Shown here piece by piece: positions 13,658-25,300 of a stretch of DNA of 64,000 bases. The first letter of the stretch is position 1, and the number at the start of each line of letters is the position of its first letter. Under the pieces are notes generated by a model. That model did not search any database. It was given only the letters and a program-made list of their open reading frames with translations, and was not told the DNA's origin. The stretch is from Hydnum rufescens UP504 (lineage: Eukaryota > Basidiomycota > Agaricomycetes > Cantharellales > Hydnaceae). The stretch lies in contig MU128967.1 of NCBI GenBank assembly GCA_014904985.1, positions 62,001 to 126,000 on the forward strand, written 5' to 3'. The position numbers and the translations under genes are program-made.

Positions 13658-15313
13658 CTAGCGGGGTGTTTGCTCCACTGGGCATCGGGATAGACCCTGG
13701 TGGAGCAACACTAGGGGACACCTGGTGGTCCATGGCGTAGAGAAGTACTTTTTGGGCTTATTCCCATGTTCGTCCACGTAGGGATCTACTTTAGGAGGTG
13801 GACCGTATACTGGCTCGGGACGACCTGCATTTGAGAGAAGGACAAAGATCAACCCAGCAAAATCCAGCGAATTATGCTCAAATGGAAGTACGCACGCAAT
13901 ATCCTGTTATATATCATTGAGACGGATGGGTCCCAGATTTCACGCCACAAGAATATTCCCCCCCCCTCTTCAACTTCACGCTCCTTGGCAGCATCCTCGA
14001 TGAGACTACTGCCCTTGGGGACGAGCAGCCCATGTGCCGCGACGAAAGAACGGAGATCAAATCCTAGGCGATCGGTAGATCCAGGGTCGAGAGATATTGT
14101 CGGTGACGCCGACGAAGTGCGTCGGTTGAGGGAGAAGGAGCACGAACGTAGCGATGATACGGTGTGCCTTTCTGTGGGTGGGGTGGAACGTAAGGAACGA
14201 TTGTGGCAAACTCGGGAGATTCAGGTGAGGGAATATGAACTGCAGAGGAAGTCGCGGAAAGGGAGATATTCGGCCTTGGGTGTGTATCTGGTCAGGCAGA
14301 GATAATGGATAGTCCCAATTTGGATAGCAAACATACACTAGCCAGTGAAGGTAATTTTGGAATGACTGCGTGGAGGTCGACGGGACATCTATGTGCGCTC
14401 TGATGATTACTTGCCAGAATCGATGACGGGAAGACAAAAAAACTCGCCTGGGTCGATCATAATCAACGTATATAACCGAGACTCTACATGGAACACTTGC
14501 GCCACCAATATTGGGGGTTCTACCGTCTTTAAAACCGGATTTTCAATCAGCCAAAACGAACTTGGGCGAAAAAGAGACGCTGGATCACCTGCGCAGGCGT
14601 CAGGAAAAGACCTGGAATAACATCTGAAAGTTCAGATGCTAGTCTCTTCCTATGTACTGGTGTCCGCGATCGAGCAATAATCTCTGGTGGCGTTAATTTT
14701 GCCGCAGCACTGAAGTTCACGCGAATGTCGACGTTTGGACGTATAGAGGGCAAGACATCAGGTATCACGCTCATTTGATACACACGCTCCATCTTTAATA
14801 TGGGTAATTATTAAATTTGTTACAAAATTATCAAAGAGACGTGCACGCGCACCAATCGATCTAGTCGACCCATTTTTCGCCATCGCTGATTGAGAAGGTA
14901 GCGGTAGACAGGTTTAGTCAAATCCACTTGATAACAAGGATCATAAATGAGGATCAATATGCACACAAATAATACCCTAGGGGCGTACTTTGTCCTTGTT
15001 TGAAATTCCATCGTACTTCAGGTAGATTTATTTGGCTCTCAATCTCGAGCTTTTCTAATACCTCGACAGAGGCTTTTGGGTTCGTTTGTTTCCGTAATCG
15101 TTCGAGCTCTGCGCGCTTATTTTCTGAGTCGCGTTCAATATAGGCTAATGCTTCGTCGTACGCCGGTAAGACACCAGGTTCTAATGGACGTGTCCATATC
15201 TTCTTCATGGGAGACTCGGTCGTAGAATCAGCTAGTGACGAAGCAGATCCAGAGGAAAAAACTCGAGTAAAAGGCCGGGTCGTCCTCAAGGCAAGTGGTA
15301 TTGAGCGCAGCAT
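13658..15313 (-). CDS. MRPL35: Mitochondrial large-subunit ribosomal protein mL38 (MRPL35), frame-disrupted
   Basis: This is a structural protein of the mitochondrial ribosome large subunit, a PEBP-like fold protein. Exons read on the minus strand are 15313-14989, 14926-14853, 14792-14589, 14526-14448, 14388-14337, 14274-13896 and 13824-13658. Exon 1 has a basic, Ser-rich mitochondrial presequence and the family motif INLPEVRWNFK. Later exons give TKPVYRYLLNQRW, LMERVYQMSVIPDVLP, RLYTLIMIDPDVP, NYLHWLVPNISLSAT, the highly typical YVPPHPQKGTPYHRYV, then RLGFDLRSFVAAHGL and LWREIWDPSVS. Intron 14447-14389 uses a GC donor. Between about 14147 and 14095 the frame slips twice (YHRYV, then LLLPQP in the next frame, then the RLGFD segment in the third) with no AG to allow an intron. 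Either the assembly has single-base errors or the copy is damaged. The predicted length near 425 codons fits fungal members. Confidence 0.85.
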
Positions 15314-15707
15314 CGTACTCCTGTACGAAGAATACGTCTCGTCACAGAATTAACGACGATATCGTTCGGATGTACCCGAGAGAGAATTTACTTCCGACGT
15401 ATCGCGTTATGCCGATCGCGAGACAAACAAACCACAACATACATGCGCCACCCGCCCAGTTTGCTTCATCTCTCTTTTCTGGGCTGTTTCTTGGAGCAAT
15501 GGAGGAATATGTGACCAAAAACGGGTCTGATAAAGAGGTGGATACTAGTGTTCCAATCATATAGGCTTCACGGAGAAATATTGGGACTTGAAACACTTGT
15601 CCACTTTGTGTGTCCCACACTGTAAAGCGATTTTAAGGCGGAGATGGGGGGGCACAGGTATGGAGGCTCAAGCAGGAATCATAGACCATGGTCTCTGGGA
15701 GAGATCT
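15314..15707. other. Intergenic region upstream of mL38
   Basis: This stretch precedes the mL38 start and should hold its promoter. A minus-strand frame (15620-15342, 92 codons) has one hydrophobic segment, but it has no family I recognise and directly abuts the mL38 exon. It may be the 5' leader or a small unknown ORF. Nothing else is recognised. Confidence 0.3.
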
Positions 15708-16030
15708 TGAGGGGTAAAAGAAATGGAGAAGGACCGATTCGAACGCTCGCAAATTTCATAGGCGCCTAATGCTTATGGATTTTGTTCCCAGCTACTTCCC
15801 CACACGGGTAATACCTATGCTACTGAGGAATAAAAGAAATGGAGGACCAATCTGGACCATCAGAATTTCATAGACGCCGAGTGCTTATGGATTTTTGTTC
15901 CAGGCACTACTTCGGATACAGGTAGTGCCTATGCTAATGAGGAAAATAAATGGAGAAGGTCCGATTCGAACGGACGCAAATGTCATATCCTGTATATGCG
16001 ATTTGTACCGGGCTACTTCCCCATGTACGC
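15708..16030 (-). repeat. Three tandem tRNA-like units (~116-bp period)
   Basis: Three head-to-tail units start at about 15708, 15824 and 15939, each opening with a TGAGG(R)ATAAA-like lead. On the minus strand, units 1 (15725-15801) and 3 (15952-16022) read like tRNAs: a 5' acceptor GGGGAAG pairs with 3' CTTCTCC, followed by a TAGC-type A-box and a B-box with GTTCGAATC. In unit 3 the T-arm is perfect (GTCCG loop CGGAC). Unit 2 has lost the B-box. No unit gives a standard D-arm and a U33-containing 7-base anticodon loop, so I do not assign an amino acid. They look like tRNA pseudogenes or a small tRNA-derived SINE-like cluster. Confidence 0.6.
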
Positions 16031-16465
16031 ACTTGCCTTTACTGGCCACTTCAGTGTAACAGCCCCCGCCGATTTCTATCTGGTACAGTCAGAAAATAAG
16101 AAATAGTGATTCCACATAATGTAACATAACCTGGACCAATCTGTCCATGATCCACTTCGCCTTTCCTGTTCCTTGCTACGGTATCGACCTAGGCAGGTTC
16201 CGACCTGCCTCTAGCATCGACCTTGGGGGAGAGTTATACTAGGATAGAGGATACATTGTTCGTCACGAATCGAGAATACAATTCTGTGGGGACGACTGTC
16301 AGAACGGAAAGAATGTAGTTGCGGGACAACCACCAAGGTATAGTAAACTGCATCCAGTGCCATCTGGGGACCTGTTTATTTTCGTCGTACTCTGTGGATT
16401 GAATGACCACCACTTCCAGTCACATGCACTTCTGCGCAATTCATACCTAGGCCAAGCCAGACGAA
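16031..16465. promoter_or_regulatory. Intergenic/promoter region with a 26-nt hairpin
   Basis: This is the likely upstream region of the plus-strand gene starting at 16466. At 16189-16214 a near-perfect inverted repeat (stem CTAGGCAGGT with ACCTGCC-TAG, 4-nt loop) is flanked on both sides by ATCGACCT copies. Its role is unknown. It could be a regulatory palindrome or the remnant of a small mobile element. No coding frame is supported. Confidence 0.35.
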
Positions 16466-18368
16466 ATGACCACAGCAGCACCCTCGACTCCATCTGCTGC
16501 GCCCACGGCAGTTCTGGGCAAAGAAGCGGACCTGCTAATCGAGTCATTCAAGGTCAGTAACGCCTCACGAACTCAGTTGAGAGCAAGTTCACAGGGTGAG
16601 GACCGCAGGACGCGACAGTGGCAACAGGTCAAATAATCCAATACTGTGCGATAGCGAAGAAGCAGTAATGCCTATTTCGCTCGTGCAGTTTCCAGTCGAA
16701 TTCCGATCACTTTGCTTCATACATAGGAGAAGTGCAGTCCAATCCCCAATTGTGCCCAAGACACTCTCTGCGAATCTGGGTAGCCATCTTGAACGATATG
16801 ACCAGCTTTGTGACATCATGAACGGACATTTGGTGCGTATATGTCTTCGAGGCGTCACAGCAACTTATTCGTGTCCAGCTCCAAGCAATCAGCGTCCTCA
16901 AGCGTGATATACGACGCGAGACTCTTCGTATCGAACGGGAGACTAGGCCCATATTAGAATTAACCCCATCCGCCGAAGAGAGCAATAAACAGTCATCCTT
17001 ATCTCGCGACGCACTCACTGGCATGAAAGTCGATGGTGAGGCGTGATTCACCTCGACTCGGATCCCGAAGATGGCTATCCACTACCCCAAAACGACAAAA
17101 GCAGCCATGCGGAAAAAAATAATCCAATGCTCGGTCCCCCTGGGACGAACCTCCAGTCCTCGCCTCCTGGAGGTGGCATCATCGATCTCACGGGAGATAC
17201 GCCCACCATCTCCCCGACTCAATTAAACCCTCAGCCCTTCCCTCTCTCCCAATCCCAGTCTCAATCTCAATCCCAAACACAGAGCAAGAGAGGCTCTGTA
17301 TCGCTCCGACTGGACCTCTCATCCGAGACACTGCGCGGCGTGGGTGTCAGTGTGCCCACGTCTATGTTTGGTCAGAAACCACCGTCACCCGTCACGCTCG
17401 CTCCTCGTACTGCCAGGATCCTCGACCAGCCCCAATCCACCATGGCAGGGATGTCCCAAGAAGGCCTCATCCCACAATTATTATCCGCTATCGCGGCGCA
17501 GTCGCAGACATCGCACGACATCATCAATGGCGGCAGTGGCGGCGTTGGACTGGGAGGGAATGGAATCGCAGGGACATCCTCCGAAGTCATCGACCTCACA
17601 CTTGACCCCAACGACCAGATGGACCTAGACCTCTTTGGCGAGATCGGCGACGACGACGACGATAATGCAGATGGAGATGCCGATGCCGAGGGTGACAGCG
17701 ACATGCAAGAGGTAGAAAATCTCTTCTCGCACCCTATACCTGACAACAGTCCACATGCTAACGGCAATACCGACAATTCGACTCATAATGTCACCGGCTA
17801 TACTGTACAGAACGATCAACCTCGGAATCCTCTCTCGTCCGATAGCCCTGGCTCCTTATTGAATGCCCAATCTACTTCTCAATTCAGTCAGCTCTCACAA
17901 TCCACCCTGGATGCCAATGGTGCCCCAGCTAATGACGCCACAACCGCCGACCTCCTTGCCTCTTTCACCAATTTCACGAATGCAAGTAATGGGACATCGT
18001 CAGACAGCGTGTTAACATCCTCTAACAATGACACTCGCGATCTCTTTGGCAATCTGAATACTTCGATCGGTAGCATGGCTTCCATCCCGCTTTCCGACTC
18101 GCAGCCCCACGCGGAATCCCAGTCAATGGGAGCATCTGAGACGCAGCAGACAATCGACTTGAGCGATATGGACATCGATTTTTCAACCCTCCCACTCAAT
18201 TCCGACTTCTTTTCGTCCAACGTCAGCGCATTGGGCGGGAATGGGTCCGAAGGAGACACTGGAATAGGCGGATTGATGGGAGATACTGAATTGCAACTCC
18301 AAAAAATGAATGCTATCGATTTTTCGGCAATGCTGGATGGTCTAGGACAATCGAATCCACAGACATAG
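16466..18368 (+). CDS. Ser/Asn/Asp-rich nuclear-type protein, possibly a Mediator-like subunit
   Basis: The likely start is the ATG at 16466, which opens MTTAAPSTPSAAPTAVLGKE. It is followed by a first exon ending at a GT donor after ESFK, one or two middle exons, and one long exon to 18368. The middle part reads KTLSANLGSHLERYDQLCD and then ISVLKRDIRRETLRIERE, an amphipathic helical region that resembles fungal Mediator tail subunits such as Med2 (weak recollection, not proven). The long C-terminal region (about 440 codons) is low-complexity, with a Ser/Gln tract, a Gly-rich stretch and a strong acidic run (GDDDDDNADGDADAEGDSD). It contains three SUMO-interaction-like cores: IIDLTGD, VIDLTLD and TIDLSDMDIDF. 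The junction near 17036-17070 is uncertain: the frames join only by a 35-nt intron or an indel. The gene is convergent with the Sel1 gene, 111 bp away. Confidence 0.6.
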
Positions 18369-18479
18369 GTCTGGGACTGGGGGTGTATATTACGCGGTCC
18401 ATTGTACACCCACAATATAAACCAAAAGATATATGCAAGACCATGCTGACGATCTAAACGAAAAGAATGTTCATCGGGT

Positions 18480-21237
18480 TCACCGGTATTTATCTTTGAA
18501 GATCCACGCCAGCCCAACAGTGCTTGCACCCTGTTCGGCCTACAGATTTCGTGAAATGAGCTATGAGAGCGTGATCCTAATGGAAACACGACTCACCGCG
18601 GCACGATACCACTTGGCAGCTTCTTTCTTGTCTTTCTTACATCCTTTACCATTAGCATAGCAAAACCCAAGTTCCTGTTGGGCGTCTGAATCTCCAAGTC
18701 GAGCAGCAACTTGGAAGTAACTCTGGAACGATATCGAAGTGTAAGTGAAGATCTGGAAGCGGAGTGGACAGAATACTTACAACTGCCATCTTCTTATCTT
18801 GACCCACGCCCCACCCATTCGAGAAGCATTGACCAACCTCGTATATAGCCAGGACGAGTTCGGACTACGAGATTGACGTCATGATTAATCCGAATTCGTC
18901 AGTATTGCGAACATGGTGTCTGCACTAACTTGAACAGCCCCTGCATTTACTCCATCCACAGCAGCCTCTAAATTACCGACGCTGCCTCCGCCGCCTTCCT
19001 TATCCACACGAAGCCCCTTTTCTCGTCTTTCTGCACGCCCCAGCCGTGTCGCAGGGTCAGTCCCCACATGAGCATCCCCATGCCACATCCACCATCAATT
19101 TTCGCACTCCGCTCGAAGCAGTACGCAGAGAGTGGTAATTCGTCCGCCTCATGATGGACGATTCCTAATTGCAGATACTCTTCTGGAGATGACGCTTGCG
19201 GGTGGCCTCGGAGCTTGCGGCTGATAGGACTCGGGGCATCCGGCAGCAAACCAGGTCGGAGTGGCTTACGGTGGGATGACGCAGGTCGCAAGAGACCGTT
19301 CGCTTTGGAATTCAGGTTTTGACGGAGATTTGGTTGTGATGCAGCGGATCTGAGGCCAGGCTCATTCTGAAGCAGCTCGTGTGAGGGCTGTGAAGATTGC
19401 CGCGGACTGTTGCCTCCTGGACTCTCGGGAATGCCATAGTATGAGTAATCGGAGTATAATGAGACATTATCGGCCTCGTCATCAGGGCTTAGCTTGGATT
19501 TTGGTCCAGAGAGAGATGGTAGCACCGAGGAGGGCGATGGGGTCAATCGGCCCGTTGTTTGGATAGGGGAACCTCTTGGAGAGGAATGGACAAGGGGAGC
19601 AGAATTAGCGGCCGCCACGACAGGGTAGGGATTGGGTGAGGACCTTTTGGAAAGATTTGGGGTCTCTAGGTGGTCGTTGATGGGGGAGGATGTATCCCTA
19701 AATATAAGGGCCCGCCAGTTTGGGTGGGACCCAAGCTGGTTGGAGCTGCAGCAAGGGAACCTGGAGGGTTGGTTTGTGATGACAATGACCTCGGCATCGA
19801 CGTAGAAGTCGAGGAATTCGGTTCGCCGCTCGTCATTGTCAATGACAGCGGGGAAGTGCCTGACAACACCGGGAGTGACTGAGATAACGGAGAGGGCCTT
19901 TGTCTGTTGTCCCCATCCTGCCTCGAAGGAGGCATGGGAAATCGCTGGCCGTACTCATGAAATGAGTCCACAGAGTCTCCACTACCTCGTTTATCCGCGC
20001 CATCAGGAGGGGGAAGAATGGGAGGTGGATCAGGGATCTCGGCCAATCGGATCGGCCGCGAAAAATTATACTTGGCACCACCGGCGTACGCGCTACGTGA
20101 CCTACCCATCGTGCTTGGGGGTGACTGAGAGCCGGAAGCGTCTTGGTATCCGGTGGGTGAAGTAGGCTTCTGTGGCGATGTGACAATTATACTTGGAGCC
20201 TCTGGGGCTTGGCTTTCGTAATTTCGGAAAGAGAAGGGGTCTGAGCCTGTGCCACTGGTGGTGCTCGCCCACGTCGCGCGGGCTGACCGTCTCAGTCCGG
20301 CGGCAGTATCAGGAGCCTCATCGGCTTCACTTCCATAGTGATCCCCTGGTGAACTGGCTGATTGAGGAGAGTGAGGGGAAAGGGTGAAGCGAGGATCCGA
20401 GTCCGAATTATGGTACGACGGCGCGTTTCGCGAACTTCGCTTGGAATCCCTCTCAGAAGATGGTGCGTTATCCAAATGATCATCACCGACGGTCCGGTCA
20501 TTGGTTCTGACTTGAAGGTTTATGCGTTCGTCATCATTATGCAATTCCAGAGCATAGCGATCCACAAGACTATCCAAGTCCGATCCAGAGTCCCATCGCT
20601 CACTATAGGCCAGCTCGGAAGGCTCGGCAGGCTGATCAAGACGCGAGGAAGACTCATGACTACCTGGTAACGTCGAAAAGCTCCCAAAATGGTAGCTGGA
20701 CGAGTCAGTAGGTTCCCGACTGTGAGCGGGCTGGAATTTAGTATGTAGAAGTGGGCTTAATGGCGGAATTCGAGGTCGAGGGGTATTTCGAGAAACAGAA
20801 GAAGGGCCCGCCATTGTCTGGTCTTGCGTTGGATATTCATTGCGACCAGATAGAATTAATGGGGGCATTCGCAATCGCTCGTCAACGGGGGTAGAACCAG
20901 ATTGATCACCCCGTCGTCTAGAGCTTTTAGAGCGAGCCGCTTTCAAAGAAGTCTGTCTTACAAGTGATTCCAAAGGAGAGTACGATTGATGATGTTGGCC
21001 GTCGTGGTGAAATAGGTTGTCCCCCTGAAACGGTTCCTTTGAAAGATCGCGATAGAGAGTAGTCATGACGGAAAAGCCGAGCCTGCGACGCAACGGGTAT
21101 ATCGCACTGCCAGCAGTCGAGAGGTTACTAGCGTAGTTGTACAATAATCGGATATTATTGAATGTAGCCTGAGTAACATCTTCGGGGCTTGCCGCGGGAC
21201 ATGATGGTGGGCAACTACTGTAGGACAATATCTCCAA
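18480..21237 (-). CDS. Sel1-repeat (HCP-like) protein, Skt5/Chs4-type
   Basis: The long N-terminal half is Ser/Pro-rich and probably disordered. It contains an SxYSDYSYYGIPESPG segment typical of basidiomycete Sel1-repeat proteins. The C-terminal half carries tandem Sel1 repeats: YLQLGIVHHEADELPLSAYC, GMLMWGLTLRHGWGVQKDE, LVLAIYEVGQCFSNGWGVG, AARLGDSDAQQELGFCYANG and KEAAKWYRAAAEQGASTVGL, ending AWIFKDKYR-stop at 18480. Introns that restore the frame are 19730-19666 (65 nt), 18929-18865, 18780-18723 and 18596-18541. Near 18975-18990 the frame shifts by one base between RKAAEA and VGNLEAAVDG with no room for an intron, so this is a probable sequence error or mutation. The start could be 21237 or the internal ATG at 21066. 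In yeast the related Skt5/Chs4 activates chitin synthase III; that role here is inference from family. Confidence 0.8.
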
Positions 21238-21269
21238 ATCACGACACTATCCAGCACCTAGACCCGCAT

Positions 21270-21460
21270 CCCAGCAGATTCGGGATATCCGGGACACACA
21301 TATTTGCGCACGAGGTCCTGTTCGCGATCTCCTTTCCCTGCAGTTCTGGCGGAAAAGGATTACACCTGCGAGAATACGCGACATGTTCTTCACTCTGCTT
21401 TGGGCAAGGTCAACTTACCGTGAGAACCCACATCTATTTTCTTCAATCGGGGGAAGGAAA
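21270..21460. pseudogene. Partial, decayed copy of the PRP16 3' end
   Basis: This stretch resembles 22244-22440, the last exon and 3' flank of the adjacent PRP16 gene. Shared words in the same order include GAGGTCCTG-TCGCGATCT, GCAGTTCTGG, TGCGAGAATAC, GACAT-TTCTTCAC and CCGTGAGAA. The copy has internal gaps and no open frame, so it is a dead local duplication fragment. It carries no splice sites or domains of its own. Confidence 0.6.
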
Positions 21461-22329
21461 TCTGAGCAGAGTGCTGCGGGGCCGATGCGGGACCATCATT
21501 GCCAAAGATCCTGGCTAGAAGCTACTCCTGTTTGAGCCAAGCCAAGCCGAGTCTTTTGATTACAACCAAATGACCGGGCTAGGACTTGGCTTGGGCTCGA
21601 AGCCAGCTCAAGTCAAGGCTCAATATGCAATATGTACAATGATATAGCGTACTTAGGCTGTGATAGTGAAAACTCTTGAGGGCAGGGTGACAGATCTGGC
21701 AACACTAGCACAGCATCGTGGTCTTCACATTTACTTTGACAACTTGACGATGTGCTCGTCACTCACAAGACGAATCTGGCTCATTCTTGTCCTTGCCGCA
21801 ATGGGCAAGGGAGTATTTATTATTTCTGAGCACTGTTGGGCCTGGTGTCCTCTGAATTCTCCGGATTCATGACAATAGATGAGTTACGAGAGGTGGATCC
21901 AAAGCCCTAAATGAGAAGTTTGCACGAAGATAACAGTGGTTGTGGGGGGCTCGTGTTTATTCAGCTTGCGTAATAGACTTGTACAACAACTGGGGCCACG
22001 GCATCACCTGCAGCGTTGCTCCCCCCACCTTATCTCGGTCATGCACTCATCAAACACCACGCCTAGCGCCTTGCGTCTCGCACCTAACTGCTTAAACATC
22101 TTTCAGGAATTGCCCTGAAATCTGGATCCCACTATAATGACATGCAACTAGGGCACATTGGGACTTCATATACCTAACCTACGACGAGGTGTTTGGACTA
22201 TCCTCGCCCCAGCACCCACGCCCACATTCCGGGGTGTCCGAGGCGTCCCTGGCACAGTCATCTTTCCCGATGAGGTCCTGATCGCGATCTTCTCTTCAGC
22301 TTCTTGCCTCGCAGTTCTGGGAAAGAACT
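21461..22329. other. Intergenic region between Sel1 gene and PRP16
   Basis: No gene is recognised. At about 21536-21635 there are repeated, partly inverted AAGCCAAGCC / GGACTTGGCTTGG words. Similar words occur in the 48.6-49.3 kb repeat island, as does the 14-base word GGCAACACTAGCAC near 21700. This suggests remnants of a dispersed repeat. The remainder shows no structure I can name. Confidence 0.4.
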
Positions 22330-25300
22330 TCAGTGACGAGGACTACTATTGCGAGAATACATGACATACTCTTCACGCTGCTTTGCCATCTCCATTTCGA
22401 GCTCGGCTTTCCGTGAGAATTCGCGATCCATTTTTCTTCGAGTGCCTCGACCATCGAAATTCTTTTCCTTCACAGAGTAGAATACCTCTCCAAGTTCGGC
22501 TGTATAGGTGATTTTTCGCAGATTAATTCTTTTTTATCATAGAGAGAAGCTAGATTACAACTCACCTAGCCAGTAGGGATCGATAGCTGTAACCTGGGTC
22601 ATGTACCTGCAAGAAGAATCAACGTCAGGAATGCGGCGCGCGAACAACATAACTCAATCAACCCACTCTTTCGAGGTCATAATAAGCTCATGGTAAATGA
22701 CGTATGTGGGGGTGTCTGTATCGCACATGTCAGGCACAAGGACGCCTACTTCACAAGAGATGACTTACAACCCAGACCGTACAGTGCGCTTGTGGGGTGG
22801 AGATGAGTCGGGAGACTGTTGAGAGAATGGGGAATTACTTTCACAAGTAGGCGTACGCTATATACAGTATGGCGAGCGTACCCAGTCCGAATGTTTACAA
22901 ATTCACCAATACCCTTGACTTTGGCAGCTTGATGGAAATAACCCGAGCATATCGCTTTCCTGGAATCCCATAATAGATGGTTGTCAGCTAGCCAAATGAC
23001 CGAAAGAACCCAAGACTCTTACCGTACGACATCAAAATCAGTACCAGCAGAGATGATCGCCATTTTCTGGGTCTTCATGATATCTTCCAGTTGCTGTCGT
23101 ACCTCACGGGCTTTGCGGAGAAGTTTGGGATGAAGGAAGTGTCGCATGGCCCAATCATCTCGAAACCTTCATTACGATTAGTAATGCATACAATCTGCGG
23201 GAAACGAGCAACACACCCATGGCTCTTCCACTGTCCAAACACGTTCAAAAGTGTAAGATGATCGCTTTCGTTAACAGAGAATTTCTCCCGCGCGGCATCG
23301 GCTTCCTCCATGCGTTCCTTGGGTCGATAGAACACACTAGGGACACTAAGCATACTGACGATAGTCAGCATCTCAGCAGAACACTTGTACTCCACTGATG
23401 TAATAAGCATCTTGGCCATTGACGGTTCCATGGGGAATTCGGACATCTTTCGCCCAATGGGAGTCAAATCACCCGTGTTGGACAGAGCACCAAGCACCCA
23501 TAGCTGGTACATGGAATTCAGAATGTTGGCCTATGTGACAACTGTCAGAACTTCATGATGTAGACAAGTTCGAAACCGAGTACCTGGGGGGGAGGATCCA
23601 TAAAGTCGAATTCCAACAAGTTCTTTACTCCAAGAGACTTGAGGAGAAGCACCGTATTAGCCAAATTTGTCCGCTGTATTTCGGGAATAGTGTTCTCGAA
23701 GAGGTCGTTGTTGTATGCAGTTTCGGTGTACAATCGATAGCAAAATCTTCACAGTCCAACAGTGCGTGAGCAAGAATCGTGCAATCAAGATTGACCATGC
23801 ACACCCGCTTCCAGTCCGACCAGCTCGTCCAGTTCGCTGATTTGCATTGGCTTGGCTGATTGGGGTGATTTGGAGCGCATCCATGCCCACTTTAGGGTTA
23901 TATACCTTAAGCTTGGAATAACCCGCGTCGACGACATATAAGATGCCGTCCACTAGAGACAAAGCGGACTGTCAGCACCCATCAGAGTAAGACTAGATAC
24001 AAAGACCTCGCCTGTCAAAGACGTCTCAGCGATGTTCGTTGCAACAATAACTTTCCTTCGTCCGTCAGGTGTAGCCTCAAAAATTTTGGCTTGCAGGTCA
24101 GCGGGCATCTGAGAATATATAGGGAGAACGGCAAGGGGTGCGGGGCTATCTAGCTGAGAGAGACGTTCTACATGCCACGAACGCATAAGTGGGTGGCATG
24201 GGGATAAATTATGAAGAAGTCCACAGACCTTGAATGACCTGGCAAGTCACCTCGATGTCCTCTTGACCAGTCATAAAGACAAGGATATCCCCTGGAGGTA
24301 ATGAGAGATGGATTTGTAGCACTTGCTTAACCGCGCTATCGACATAATCCTCGCATGGACTCTTGCTGTGGAAAATCTCGACCGGAAACGTGCGGCCTGG
24401 AATAGTAAACGTTGGCGCATTTCCATAAAATTTCGAGAATTTGTCAGAATTCATCGTTGCTGAGGTAACGATCAGCTTGAGATCCCGCCGGCGAGAGAGA
24501 ACTATGGAATAGATTTGGTCAGAGCCAGGCATAAGCACAAAGATACAGGAACAACGGTTACTCTTGCGGAGAAGTCCCATGAGAACATCAGTGCTAAGGG
24601 ATCTCTCGTGGGCTTCATCAAGGATGATCACGCTGTAGCGATCCAAATCGCCTTCGTTTAGAGACTCCCGCAACAACACACCATCGGTCATGTCTATGAG
24701 CACGAAGTTAGCTTTGTCATAAATGATTGCGAGCAATGCGAAAGTGCACATTTGATCACAGTGTCTTCGGACGTAACATCCTCAAACCGAATAGCGTAAC
24801 CGACTATTGAGCCCAGCTTAACCTGCGCATTAATGGTCAACAACCTCGCAGTGAATGATAACAGGGGAAATGGGTATAGTAATACGTACCTCCATTTCTT
24901 CGCTGACGCGCTTTGCCACGGACATCGCAGCAACACGCCGGGGCTGGGTGCATCCAATCATCCCAAATTGGGCATAACCATCTTCGTACAGGAATTGTGC
25001 GAGCTGCGTGGTCTTCCCCGAGCCAGTCTCACCCACGACAATCACAACTGAAAACAAGAATGACATCGGCATGCCCATACACGACGAGAGAAAAGAGACA
25101 TACCTTGGTTATCGCGTAGAGTGCGCATTAGATCCTCACGACATGCAAACGCGGGTAGAAACTCGCGCTGCTCCTTCAGGGTTAGAGACCGCGTGTGTGC
25201 ACTGGTGGAAGCTTGGGCCTTGAGATGAGAAGCGAACTTCGAATCGCCTTTGTAATCTTCCTCAGCGTCTCCAGGTTCGGGATGAGCTATATCGAGAGAA

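Noticed and set aside
19660..19735. Apparent break between two long frames of the Sel1 gene
   Set aside because: A 65-nt GT-AG intron (19730-19666) joins PTSL to ETPNLSKRSS in frame.
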